Below, piece after piece: positions 16,973-26,117 of a DNA stretch of 40,866 nucleotides. The stretch spans positions 1-40,866 of the forward strand of contig CAYTUG010000018.1 in the NCBI GenBank assembly GCA_964441275.1, in the 5' to 3' direction. The DNA comes from SZUA-584 sp964441275. Lineage in GTDB: Bacteria; Bacillota; Clostridia; Christensenellales; SZUA-584. Numbering within the stretch: the stretch's first letter is position 1; every line of letters begins with the position of its first letter. The position numbers and the translations under genes are program-made. Below the pieces are notes generated by a model. That model had not been told where the DNA came from. It ran no database searches and saw only the letters and a program-made list of their open reading frames with translations.

Positions 16973-18043
16973 ATGCGGGAAGAAAAAAAATACTGGATTT
17001 GGATGGCGTCTTTGCAGGGCATGGGCGCGAAAACGTTCTATCAGATATTGAAAAGCTTTGGCAGCGCCGCAAATTTTTTTGACGCTGTAGATAAGAAATC
17101 GGTACAAATAAACGATATTAGCCCCGAGATTATAAGATCCGCGCGCGCCGGATGCTCTGTAAGCCGCATTGCGGAGATTATATGCAAACTTGAAGAAAAA
17201 GGCGTTGCCGCAATAACGCGGCTGTGTGGTGATTATCCGCAACAGCTTGCTTGCATACCTTGGCCGCCTGCCGTTCTGTTTGTTAAAGGAAAACTGTTGT
17301 CCGTGCAGCGCTCCATTGCAATTGTGGGCACAAGGCGCTGCTCAAGAAGAGGGTTTGAGCTAACGCGAAAAATAGCGGGAGAGCTTGGGATGCCTGTTGT
17401 TTCAGGGTTGGCGCGCGGTATAGACACGGCGGCGCACAAAGGCGCGCTTGAAGCGAAGCAGACGACTATAGCAGTTTTGGGCTGCGGCGCCGATGTTGTT
17501 TACCCTCCTGAAAACACAGGCGTTTATAACGATATTATCCAAAACGATGGCGCAATTATTACCGAACTGCCGATAGGGGCTATTCCGCTTGCCGCAAACT
17601 TTCCCGTGCGCAACCGGATAATTGCCGGATTAGCGCGCGGGTTGCTTGTGGTCGAATCCGAAGAAGCGGGAGGAACAGCAATTACTGTTTCAAAAGCGAT
17701 ATGTTATGGCAAAGAAATTTTTGCCGTACCCGGGCCGCCCAATGCGCATAATAGTGTGTTGCCCAACCTGCTTATTGCTAACGGCGCCGTACCGGTATGT
17801 ACGGCTTTGGACATTATCAATCATTTTGGGGAAGTTTCAAACACAGTAAACAGCAACGAATTGCCGCAAACTTTAGATTTTTTGCAAAGCCGGATACTTG
17901 AATTGCTCAAAATCGAAGACAAAAGCGCACAGGCGCTTGCGGAATGCACCGGATTGCCTGCCGATGAGATAAACGTGGCGTTAACAATGCTTGAGCTTTC
18001 GGGCGCGGTGAGCAAGGTTGACGGCACAAGGTACGGGTTGTAA
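16973..18043 (+). CDS. dprA: DNA-processing protein DprA
   Basis: The 356-residue protein has an N-terminal helix-hairpin-helix/SAM-like part (GMGAKTFYQILKSFG), then the Rossmann-like DprA core. Motifs are IAIVGTRRCSRRG, VSGLARGIDTAAHKGAL, LGCGADVVYPPEN, FPVRNRIIAGLA and EAGGTAITVSKA. A winged-helix domain (about 290-356) ends it. DprA loads RecA on incoming single strands. ATG 16973 is preceded by GGGGG; a TTG 12 bases earlier is possible but has the ribosome site too close. comM-dprA-topA is a common Bacillota cluster. Confidence 0.94.
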   Translation: MREEKKYWIWMASLQGMGAKTFYQILKSFGSAANFFDAVDKKSVQINDISPEIIRSARAGCSVSRIAEIICKLEEKGVAAITRLCGDYPQQLACIPWPPAVLFVKGKLLSVQRSIAIVGTRRCSRRGFELTRKIAGELGMPVVSGLARGIDTAAHKGALEAKQTTIAVLGCGADVVYPPENTGVYNDIIQNDGAIITELPIGAIPLAANFPVRNRIIAGLARGLLVVESEEAGGTAITVSKAICYGKEIFAVPGPPNAHNSVLPNLLIANGAVPVCTALDIINHFGEVSNTVNSNELPQTLDFLQSRILELLKIEDKSAQALAECTGLPADEINVALTMLELSGAVSKVDGTRYGL

Positions 18044-18231
18044 AATGGCGTAAAACAGCCTGTTAACGCATAAGTATAATGCTTACAATTGCAGTTGCCG
18101 CTTGCTTTTTTTTTAATACGCATTTATAATTTGCAATCGTAAGGGAAAGATATGCAAATTTTATTTAGCGCCGCATAAAATAGCGGTAGCGATTTGCAAA
18201 AGATGTTCAAAAAACATTAACGGAGATTAGT
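18044..18231. other. Intergenic region between dprA and topA
   Basis: A run of nine T (about 18109-18117) suggests a terminator after dprA, but I see only weak stems before it, including TAAG/CTTA near 18090. TTTGCA/TGCAAA repeats flank it. The AT-rich part at 18120-18190 could hold the topA promoter, with no clear consensus. Confidence 0.3.
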
Positions 18232-20343
18232 ATGCAAACCACGCAAAAAACAAAAACAAAAAAATATGACCTTGTTATTGTAGAGTCTCCCGCCAAGGCC
18301 AAAACAATAAGCAAGTTTTTAGGCAATGGGTATAAGGTGCAGGCAAGCGGCGGCCATGTCAGAGATTTGCCGAAAAGCACCATGGGCGTTGATATTGAAA
18401 ACGATTTCGAGCCCAAATATATTCAGATAAGGGGCAAGAAAGAAATAGTTGCCGCTTTAAAATCAGGCGCTCAAGGGGCGCGCAATATTTATTTAGCTAC
18501 AGACCCCGACAGGGAAGGCGAGGCAATTTCGTGGCATATTGCCAATATGTTAGGGGTTGACGAGAACCAATCCGTGCGGATTGAGTTTAACGAAATAACA
18601 AAAAAAGCAGTAACAAGCGCGATATCAAACCCAAGAAAAATTAATGCCGATTTGGTGGACGCGCAGCAGGCGCGCCGGATTTTAGACAGGCTTGTCGGTT
18701 ATAAATTAAGCCCGTTGCTTTGGAAAAAAGTTAAAAAAGGTTTATCGGCGGGGAGGGTGCAGTCGGTCGCCGTTCGGATTATTTGCGATCGCGAGGACGA
18801 GATAAAAGCGTTTACACCGGAAGAATACTGGACGGTAAGCGCATTGCTCAACAATGCGGACAAGACGCACGAATTTGAAGCTAAATATTTTGGTGAGGAT
18901 GGCATAAAGAAAAAACTCGAATCAAAAGAACAGACTGACGCGGTGCTAAAAAGCATTGAGGGGAACAGCTTTATTGTCAAGGACATAAAAAAAGGCACGA
19001 AACGCAAAAATGCCGCGCCTCCTTTTACAACAAGCCATCTTCAGCAGGCGGCATCGGGCGCTTTCGGGTTTACCGCAAAACGCACAATGCTTATAGCTCA
19101 GCAGCTTTACGAGGGCGTTGAAATAGGCAGCGAAAGCGTCGGGCTTGTAACATACATTCGTACCGATTCGACGAGGGTGTCGGACGAAGCGCTTTCATCT
19201 TTACGTGAACATATTGCAAAAAAATTTGGCCAGGAATATATGCCTAAAACCCCCAATGTGTTCAAGAGCGCAAAGAAGGCGCAGGATGCCCACGAAGCTA
19301 TAAGGCCGTCCGACATAGCTATCGATCCCGAATCTGTTAAACGGGTGCTGACAAAAGACCAGTACAAATTATATAAACTGATATACAACCGGTTTGTTGC
19401 AAGCCAAATGGCGCCTGCCATATACGAGACAATGCAGGTGAGAATAAACGCCGGGCAAAATAGTTTTCGTGCAAGCGGTTCGCGCATTGTGTTTAAAGGA
19501 TGCACGGCGGTTTACAGCACGGAAGATGATGAAGCAAAGGATACTATATTGCCGCCTTTGAACATAGGCGAGAATTGCCCTCTGATAAAGATAACCCCCA
19601 AACAAAATTTTACCCAGCCGCCATCGCGCTTTACCGAAGCAACGCTGATTCGCGAATTAGAGGAAAAGGGCATAGGCAGGCCAAGCACCTATGCGCCAAT
19701 AATATCTACCATACAAGAGAGGCGCTATATTGAAAAAGAGGGGCGCAGCCTTATGCCTACCGAATTAGGCGGAATAGTAAACAATATGATGAAACAAAAC
19801 TTTTCGGATATTGTAAACGTAGAATTTACCGCAGAGCTTGAAAATAAGCTTGACGATATCGAAAAAGGCGGGAAGCAGTGGAAAAATCTGCTTAAAGAAT
19901 TCTATGTGCCGTTTGAACAAACGCTTGAGTTAGCTGATAAAAACATTGAGCGAATTCAACTGCCGGTAAAAGAAAGCGATGAGAAATGTGAAAAGTGCGG
20001 GCGCACAATGGTGTATAAAGACGGGCGTTACGGACAATTTCTTGCCTGCTCAGGATACCCGGAATGCCGCAACACCAAGCCTATTATCAAGTACATAGAC
20101 ACTCCTTGTCCCAAATGCGAAAAACGCATTGTGGAAAGGCGTTCTGTAAAAACCCGCAAAACGTTTTACGGTTGCGAAGGTTATCCCGAATGTGATTTTG
20201 TTTCATGGGATATGCCCATTGCGGAAAAATGCGAAGAGTGCGGCGCTATGATGGTTTTGCGCAGGATGTCTAACGGGGGCAGTTATAAAAGGTGCTCAAA
20301 TGCCGATTGTGTAAAGAATAAACGTAAGAAAGCCGATGAATAA
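18232..20343 (+). CDS. topA: DNA topoisomerase I
   Basis: The 703-residue type IA topoisomerase relaxes negative supercoils. The Toprim domain has VIVESPAKAKTISKFLG (catalytic Glu) and LATDPDREGEAISWHI (the DxDxE set). The active-site tyrosine is Tyr308 in LVTYIRTDSTRVS. Three C-terminal zinc fingers follow: CEKCG...CSGYPEC, CPKCE...CEGYPEC and CEECG...CSNADC. Length and order are normal. ATG 18232 follows CGGAGA. Its end overlaps trmFO by 8 bases. Confidence 0.98.
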   Translation: MQTTQKTKTKKYDLVIVESPAKAKTISKFLGNGYKVQASGGHVRDLPKSTMGVDIENDFEPKYIQIRGKKEIVAALKSGAQGARNIYLATDPDREGEAISWHIANMLGVDENQSVRIEFNEITKKAVTSAISNPRKINADLVDAQQARRILDRLVGYKLSPLLWKKVKKGLSAGRVQSVAVRIICDREDEIKAFTPEEYWTVSALLNNADKTHEFEAKYFGEDGIKKKLESKEQTDAVLKSIEGNSFIVKDIKKGTKRKNAAPPFTTSHLQQAASGAFGFTAKRTMLIAQQLYEGVEIGSESVGLVTYIRTDSTRVSDEALSSLREHIAKKFGQEYMPKTPNVFKSAKKAQDAHEAIRPSDIAIDPESVKRVLTKDQYKLYKLIYNRFVASQMAPAIYETMQVRINAGQNSFRASGSRIVFKGCTAVYSTEDDEAKDTILPPLNIGENCPLIKITPKQNFTQPPSRFTEATLIRELEEKGIGRPSTYAPIISTIQERRYIEKEGRSLMPTELGGIVNNMMKQNFSDIVNVEFTAELENKLDDIEKGGKQWKNLLKEFYVPFEQTLELADKNIERIQLPVKESDEKCEKCGRTMVYKDGRYGQFLACSGYPECRNTKPIIKYIDTPCPKCEKRIVERRSVKTRKTFYGCEGYPECDFVSWDMPIAEKCEECGAMMVLRRMSNGGSYKRCSNADCVKNKRKKADE

Positions 20344-21646
20344 CGTTATTGTTGTAGGAGCCGGGCTTGCGGGCTGTGAAGCTGCGTATCAGCTTGCAAA
20401 GTTCGGCGTTAATGTGAAATTGATAGAACAAAAGCCTAAGCGAAAATCCGCCGCGCATTTTTCCGATGACTTTGCGGAGCTGGTATGTTCTAATTCGCTG
20501 CGGTCAAATGTGTATACCAATGCGGCAGGTCTGTTAAAGCAAGAGATGCGGGAATTAGATTCGCTTATAATTAAAGCTGCGGATGCAAACAGCGTGCCCG
20601 CCGGCAGCGCATTAGCGGTTGATAGGACCGCATTTTCGGGTTACATTACGCATGTTATAAAAACAACGCCCAACATAGAGGTTGTTTGCGAAACGGTGAC
20701 GCAGCTGCCTCGCCAAGGGGTTGTAATCGTTGCGCCCGGCCCCCTTGCCGATGGGGAATTGGCGCAAAGCATAAAACATAAAATAGGAAAAGAGTATATA
20801 GCTTTTTACGATGCGGCAGCGCCCATTTTGGCGGGAGATTCGATAGACTATTCTAAAACGGTCTTCGCATCGCGTTACGGAAAAGGGGGCAGCGATTATC
20901 TGAATTGTTTTATGGATAAAGAGAGGTACGATGCTTTTTATAAAGAGCTTGTAGGCGCTCAGACGGCGCAGCTTAAAGGATTTGAAGAGCGCGATGTTTT
21001 TGAAGGCTGTATTCCCATAGAGGTTATGGCAAAACGAGGTTACCAAACGCTGTTGTTCGGGCCGTTAAAGCCTGCGGGTTTGTATGATAAGCAAGGCAAA
21101 AGGCCGTATGCAGCGGTTCAGTTGCGCAAAGAAGATAAAGCCGGGCGGCTTTACAATATGGTTGGATTTCAAACGCACCTTAAGTTTGGCGAACAAAAAA
21201 GGGTATTTGGCATGATACCGGGGTTAGAAAAAGCCGAATTTATGCGCTATGGAGTTATGCACAGGAATACTTTTATATCAAGCCCAAACGTTTTGAGCGA
21301 ACATTACGAGCTGAAAAAACGTGCCGGCTTGTTTTTTGCGGGGCAGATAACAGGGGTTGAAGGGTATATTGAAAGCGCGGCAAGCGGATTGACCGCGGGA
21401 ATTTGTGCAGTTTGTGACTCAAAAGCCAAACCCCGGATAAATTTTGGCGCAGATACGGCAATAGGAGCGTTGTCAAAATACGTATCCGGTTATACGGGGC
21501 GGAATTTCCAGCCGATGAATATTAATTTCGGAATCATTGACAGCGTTCCGGCAGGAAAAAGGAAAGAGAACAAAGAAATTATAGCAGAGCGCGCGATGGA
21601 AAGGGTACGAATTATTGCAAAAAGTTTAAAGGAGTATAAGTTATGA
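20336..21646 (+). CDS. trmFO: Folate-dependent tRNA (uracil-54-C5)-methyltransferase TrmFO
   Basis: The 436-residue flavoprotein makes m5U54 in the tRNA T-loop, using methylenetetrahydrofolate and FAD. It begins with the dinucleotide-binding VIVVGAGLAGCEAAYQLA, then EQKPKRKSAAHFSDDFAELVCSNSLRSN (family signature), GLLKQEMRELDSLI, PAGSALAVDR and FFAGQITGVEGYIESAASG. The C-terminal FQPMNINFGI is typical. The gene begins 8 bases inside topA and overlaps hslV by 4 bases, so topA-trmFO-hslV-hslU is one unit. xerC, often between trmFO and hslV in Bacillota, is absent. Confidence 0.96.
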   Translation: MNNVIVVGAGLAGCEAAYQLAKFGVNVKLIEQKPKRKSAAHFSDDFAELVCSNSLRSNVYTNAAGLLKQEMRELDSLIIKAADANSVPAGSALAVDRTAFSGYITHVIKTTPNIEVVCETVTQLPRQGVVIVAPGPLADGELAQSIKHKIGKEYIAFYDAAAPILAGDSIDYSKTVFASRYGKGGSDYLNCFMDKERYDAFYKELVGAQTAQLKGFEERDVFEGCIPIEVMAKRGYQTLLFGPLKPAGLYDKQGKRPYAAVQLRKEDKAGRLYNMVGFQTHLKFGEQKRVFGMIPGLEKAEFMRYGVMHRNTFISSPNVLSEHYELKKRAGLFFAGQITGVEGYIESAASGLTAGICAVCDSKAKPRINFGADTAIGALSKYVSGYTGRNFQPMNINFGIIDSVPAGKRKENKEIIAERAMERVRIIAKSLKEYKL

Positions 21647-22173
21647 TGGAAGGGACAACTATCGTAGCGGTGCGCCGTAACGGAAAATGTGCAATTGCGG
21701 GAGACGGTCAGGTAACGTTTGGGCAGAATACTATTATGAAGCACACGGCAAAAAAGGTGCGCAGGCTTTTTAGCGACAAAGTTATAGTCGGATTTGCGGG
21801 TTCGGTGGCAGACGCATTTACGTTGTCCGAACGGCTTGAATCCAAACTGGAGCAATACAGCGGCAGTCTTCAGCGCGCGGCTGTAGAGTTGGCGCAAGAA
21901 TGGCGCGGAGATAAGGTTTTAAGAAAGCTTGAGGCGATGCTTATAGCGGCGGATAAGAACGAAATGCTAATCGTTTCGGGCAGCGGAGAGGTGATTCAGC
22001 CTGATGACGATGTTGCCGCAATTGGTTCGGGCGGCAGCTACGCACTTGCGGCCGCAAAGGCGCTTAAGGAAAACACTTCTCTTACCGCTTTGGAGATTGC
22101 AAAAAAGGCTATCGCTATCGCCGGTCAAATCTGTGTTTTCACCAACGATCAGATAACGCTTGAGGAGGTTTGA
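21643..22173 (+). CDS. hslV: HslV (ClpQ) protease subunit
   Basis: The 176-residue peptidase forms the core of the HslUV proteasome-like complex in the cytoplasm. MMEG precedes TTIVAVRRNGKCAIAGDGQVTFG, so the catalytic N-terminal threonine should be Thr5 after removal of four residues. SVADAFTL, RRLF, IGSGGSYALAAAKAL and ICVFTNDQITLEEV match the family. Start ATG 21643 has AAAGGAG 8 bases upstream; an ATG at 21646 is less well placed. It overlaps trmFO by 4 bases. hslU follows 1 base after its stop. Confidence 0.96.
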   Translation: MMEGTTIVAVRRNGKCAIAGDGQVTFGQNTIMKHTAKKVRRLFSDKVIVGFAGSVADAFTLSERLESKLEQYSGSLQRAAVELAQEWRGDKVLRKLEAMLIAADKNEMLIVSGSGEVIQPDDDVAAIGSGGSYALAAAKALKENTSLTALEIAKKAIAIAGQICVFTNDQITLEEV

Positions 22174-22174
22174 C

Positions 22175-23551
22175 ATGTCTCACCTTACACCAAAACAGAT
22201 TGTAGAAGAACTTGATAAATATATAATAGGGCAGGACAAAGCAAAAAAAGCCGTGGCTATCGCGCTTCGGAACAGATACAGGCGCCGGCGGTTATCTTCC
22301 GAAATGCAGGAAGAAATTACGCCAAAGAATATAATAATGGTTGGGCCTACCGGCGTAGGCAAAACCGAAATTGCGCGAAGATTAGCGCGGCTTATGAACG
22401 CACCTTTTATTAAAGTTGAGGCTACAAAGTTCACCGAAGTCGGTTATGTGGGGCGCGATGTCGAATCGATGATACGCGATCTTGTTGAAGCCTCTATTCG
22501 GATGGTTAAAACATCGCGGAGAGAATCGGTGTTTAACAAAGCGGAACAGATGGCGGAAGAGCGGCTTGCGGATATACTTGTGCCCATGGGTAAAAAAGCC
22601 GGTCCTGCTAATCCATTGCAGGCGTTATTAGGGCAGGGCCAAAGCGCGCCGCAAGAAACTGCGGAAGAAAAACAGCGCCGCATGACGAAAAGGGAAGAGA
22701 CGCTTGCGCTGTTGCGCGCGGGCAGGCTTGACGAAACTTTGGTAGAAATAGAGGTGGAAGATAGCGCCACGCTCGGAATTGAAATAGCAGGCATAGGGAG
22801 CGATATAAACATAGGCGAGATGTTTTCGGGCATACTTCCCAAAAAAACAAAAAAGCGGCGCGTCTCTATTGCGGAAGCAAAGAAGATATTAACGCAGGAA
22901 GAAGCCGATAAGCTGATAGATATGGACGAGGTTATAAGCACTGCGGTGGAAAGGGCGGAGCAAGACGGGATAATATTTTTGGACGAGATAGATAAAATAG
23001 CCGGGAAGAATATGGGGCAGGGGCCCGATGTCTCCCGCGAGGGGGTGCAAAGGGACATATTGCCGATAGTGGAAGGCAGCACGGTTATCACAAAATATGG
23101 GCCGGTAAAAACGGACTATATGCTTTTTATAGCGGCGGGCGCTTTTCATGTTGCCAAAATATCCGATTTGATACCTGAACTTCAAGGGCGTTTTCCAATA
23201 AAGGTGGATCTTAAAAGCCTGTCAACCGAAGACTTGAAGCTTATTTTGGTTAAACCGAAAAACGCTTTAATAAAGCAGTACAAGGCGTTGCTTGAAGCGG
23301 ATAACGTAAACCTGTATTTTAGCGATGATGCAATTGACGAGATAGCGCGATATGCCGTTTTGGAAAACGAGACTTCTGAGAATATTGGCGCAAGGCGGCT
23401 GCATACTATTGTTGAGACGCTGCTTGAAGACGTTTCGTACAACGCCGGCGGCGATCACCCGGTTACCGAGGTTAAGATCGACTCGGTATACGTAAAAACG
23501 CATTTGAAAGATCATATCAAAGACCACGATCTTAATAAGCATATACTATAG
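22175..23551 (+). CDS. hslU: HslU (ClpY) AAA+ unfoldase subunit
   Basis: The 458-residue ATPase unfolds substrates for HslV. It starts LTPKQIVEELDKYIIGQDKAKKAVA. Walker A is GPTGVGKT, and the pore-like GYVGRDVESMIRDL is present. The I-domain (about 110-240) follows, then Walker B IIFLDEIDKIA, and the sensor-2 region SENIGARRLHTI. The C-terminal HDLNKHIL tail is what docks into HslV. ATG 22175 follows GAGGAGG by 6 bases. codY, the usual next gene in Bacillus, is not here; a sugar nucleotidyltransferase gene follows after 58 bases. Confidence 0.97.
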   Translation: MSHLTPKQIVEELDKYIIGQDKAKKAVAIALRNRYRRRRLSSEMQEEITPKNIIMVGPTGVGKTEIARRLARLMNAPFIKVEATKFTEVGYVGRDVESMIRDLVEASIRMVKTSRRESVFNKAEQMAEERLADILVPMGKKAGPANPLQALLGQGQSAPQETAEEKQRRMTKREETLALLRAGRLDETLVEIEVEDSATLGIEIAGIGSDINIGEMFSGILPKKTKKRRVSIAEAKKILTQEEADKLIDMDEVISTAVERAEQDGIIFLDEIDKIAGKNMGQGPDVSREGVQRDILPIVEGSTVITKYGPVKTDYMLFIAAGAFHVAKISDLIPELQGRFPIKVDLKSLSTEDLKLILVKPKNALIKQYKALLEADNVNLYFSDDAIDEIARYAVLENETSENIGARRLHTIVETLLEDVSYNAGGDHPVTEVKIDSVYVKTHLKDHIKDHDLNKHIL

Positions 23552-23609
23552 AATAACCTCGGTAAGTACTGTGCATAATAATGACATCCTTTTTAAACGG
23601 AGCATTATT

Positions 23610-25955
23610 ATGAAAGCGATTATTATGGCGGGCGGGGGAGGCAAACGCTTAAGGCCTCTTACATGTGCGATGCCCAAACCAATGGTGGGCATATTGGACA
23701 GGCCGATGCTCGATTATACACTTGAGCTTCTTTTTGCCCACGGCTATCGCCACGCAGCAATGACTCTTGGGTATTTGCCGGCAGAAGTAACGGGTTATTA
23801 TGAGCAGTATAAACAACTGAATATCGCCTTTTACGTTGAGGATGCGCCTTTAGGCACTGCAGGCGGAGTGAAAAATGCCCAATCGTTTATTGACGGCACT
23901 TTTTTGGTTATAAGCGGAGACGCATTGACGGATATTGATTTGACTCTGATGGCTAAAGAGCACAAACAAAGCGGCGCTAAAGCCACGATAGCTTTAAAAA
24001 GGATGGGCAATCCACAAGGATACGGTGTGGTTATAACGGACGCCTACGGAAATGTGGAAAGGTTTGTTGAAAAACCGGGCTGGGAAGACGTTTTTTCAGA
24101 CACTATAAATACCGGCATTTATATGGTGGAGCAGGAAGTGTTGGATTTAATACCAGATAATGAGCCGTTTGATTTTGCAAAAGATCTTTTTCCTCGTATG
24201 CTAAACAGCAAAATGAAGATTTACGGACACGTTACGCAAGGCTATTGGTGCGATGTGGGAAGCATTGAAAGCTATTTAAATGTGCATAAAGATATGCTGC
24301 AGGCTAAGGTTAAAGCGAACATAAAAGGGCTAAATACAGGAGGAATTTGGGTGGGCGAGGGCGCAAGGATTAATGACAATGCGCTTATCCAACCGCCCGC
24401 GTTTATAGGCGATGGGGCTGTTATCGAAGCGGGGGCAACGGTAGGCCGCTACAGCTGTATAGGGGCAGGTTCGTACATAGGGGCGCATTCAAGCATATCC
24501 CGAAGCGTTTTGCATAAAGGAGCGCGTGTTGGCAAAAACGCTATACTTAACGGGTGCGTGGTGGCGCAAGGCAGCGCAGTCGGCGAAAGGTGCAGAGTGC
24601 AGGAAGGCGCGGTGGTGGGCGAGCAATGCCTGCTTGGGCAGCACAGCCGCATATCGCCCCGGGTGCGCATTTGGCCGGGGAAAAACATTGGGTGCGGGGT
24701 TAACGCAAATGAAAATATAATATACGGCTTTGGCGAGCGTATGGGGCTTTTCGGAAGCGAAGGGTTCGCAGGCGATTTGGGGGTTGATTTAACCCCTTTG
24801 CGGCTTTCCCGGCTGTTTGGCGCGGTAGCGGAACATATGTCGGGAAAGGCGGTAGCGGTAAGCGCACAAGAGCCCGCAGTATGCAATGCGGCGGCTAAGT
24901 TGGCGGCAGGGATGTTAACACTTAGCGGCGCAGACGTTATAAGGATAGATAGCGCAAACCGCCCCGTGCTTGCGCTTTGCGCTTTGATGTTGCAAGCTAA
25001 GATTTGCATATTGCTAAGAACTCGAAAAAACCGGCTTTATGCGGATATATTTGAACCTGATATATTTATGCTTGGCAAAGCCGCCCGGACACAGATTGAA
25101 CAGAAATATTTCAACCGGGGCGAAATGCTCGCTTATGCGCAATGCGGGAAAGAAACCCTGGTGGGCGCTGCCGAAAGATTTTACATGAAAGAAATATCAA
25201 ACAGAATAGGGCTTGGCGCAGCGGCAGATGTTAAGGTTGCAATACTTGGACAACGCAGCATTGACGCGCTTTTGCAGAGCATATTAAACGAATGCGGCAT
25301 CGGCACGGTTTTTATAAACAACGGCGGCGGGCACGCTATGCAGGCGAATTTTGGAGTTCGTTTGAACAAAGCCGGAACGGTAAATTTTCTGATTACGCCT
25401 AAAGGGCGCATTCTAAGCTCAAACGAGTGCGTGTTGGTATGGTATTTTATAATTTTCAGTAATTATTTTAAAAATACAATAAAGATCCCGAGCGGAGCGC
25501 TGCGCGCGATAGCTGCTTTGGCTGATGTTTTTGGTATTGAATACACATTTGCTTCCGCCGAAGAATCGTTAAGAGAATTGGATATAGACCATCGCCGGCT
25601 ACTTTTCGACGGCATATATGCCGTTTGTACATTGGCGGAGCATATTGCGCGCACGGGTACAAACATTGACGAGATAGCGTCTTATTTTTCCGCTCCGCAT
25701 ATAAGCGTAAAAGCGGTAAGGTGCAATTTTGAGGATATAGGCCGTGTTATAAGCGCCATGTACGCAAAAGGCGGCGCGCACGCTGACGAAGGGTTGCGTA
25801 TTAATTTTAATAAAGGCAGCAGCTATATATGCCCGCATACAAGCAAGCCGTCCATATTGATCAGGGCAGAGGCCGATACTTTTGAATTTGCGCAAGAGCT
25901 TTGCGATACATACTCGCAAATGGTTAAAAAGTTAGCAAACAACAGTCAAGATTAA
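23610..25955 (+). CDS. Sugar-1-phosphate nucleotidyltransferase fused to an inactive-looking phosphomannomutase domain
   Basis: The 781-residue protein begins with a complete nucleotidyltransferase domain (about 1-235) with MAGGGGKRLRPLT, PKPM, LGTAGGVKNA, the metal site ISGDALTDID and FVEKPG. A left-handed beta-helix hexapeptide region (about 240-370) follows. The last 400 residues match the phosphohexomutase scaffold in layout, but the phosphoserine loop TASHNP, the metal loop DGDGDR and the phosphate-binding RPSGTEP are replaced; the last reads CPHTSKP. The mutase half is probably catalytically dead. Full fusions make GDP-mannose or a related sugar nucleotide, so a link to the mannosyltransferases near 11.6-15.4 kb is plausible (inference). 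ATG 23610 has ACGGAG upstream; a GTG at 23571 is less likely. Confidence 0.85.
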   Translation: MKAIIMAGGGGKRLRPLTCAMPKPMVGILDRPMLDYTLELLFAHGYRHAAMTLGYLPAEVTGYYEQYKQLNIAFYVEDAPLGTAGGVKNAQSFIDGTFLVISGDALTDIDLTLMAKEHKQSGAKATIALKRMGNPQGYGVVITDAYGNVERFVEKPGWEDVFSDTINTGIYMVEQEVLDLIPDNEPFDFAKDLFPRMLNSKMKIYGHVTQGYWCDVGSIESYLNVHKDMLQAKVKANIKGLNTGGIWVGEGARINDNALIQPPAFIGDGAVIEAGATVGRYSCIGAGSYIGAHSSISRSVLHKGARVGKNAILNGCVVAQGSAVGERCRVQEGAVVGEQCLLGQHSRISPRVRIWPGKNIGCGVNANENIIYGFGERMGLFGSEGFAGDLGVDLTPLRLSRLFGAVAEHMSGKAVAVSAQEPAVCNAAAKLAAGMLTLSGADVIRIDSANRPVLALCALMLQAKICILLRTRKNRLYADIFEPDIFMLGKAARTQIEQKYFNRGEMLAYAQCGKETLVGAAERFYMKEISNRIGLGAAADVKVAILGQRSIDALLQSILNECGIGTVFINNGGGHAMQANFGVRLNKAGTVNFLITPKGRILSSNECVLVWYFIIFSNYFKNTIKIPSGALRAIAALADVFGIEYTFASAEESLRELDIDHRRLLFDGIYAVCTLAEHIARTGTNIDEIASYFSAPHISVKAVRCNFEDIGRVISAMYAKGGAHADEGLRINFNKGSSYICPHTSKPSILIRAEADTFEFAQELCDTYSQMVKKLANNSQD

Positions 25956-26005
25956 AAAGTGCAGACATATAAAAAAATGACTCATACCGTATAAATTTTT
26001 AGAGC

Positions 26006-26036
26006 TTGTTCAAACCAATCTTTTTTGTGGTATAAT
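26006..26036 (+). promoter_or_regulatory. Extended -10 promoter of the RNase J gene
   Basis: TGG followed by TATAAT (26031-26036) forms an extended -10 box. TTGTTC at 26006-26011 lies 19 bases upstream as a weak -35. The leader to the start is about 80 bases. Confidence 0.6.
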
Positions 26037-26117
26037 AAGTTGTCGTTTTGTATATTGAATAAAAATAAGGTAAACACCGGTTTTTTCATATGCGTAAAAC
26101 TAATGAAAGGAAAGAAT

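Noticed and set aside
22444..23091. 215-residue minus-strand frame inside hslU
   Set aside because: Serine-rich mirror of the hslU coding frame; the plus strand has every HslU motif.
24449..25009. 186-residue minus-strand frame in the nucleotidyltransferase gene
   Set aside because: Antisense to the hexapeptide and mutase-like region, no start signals, composition typical of a shadow frame.
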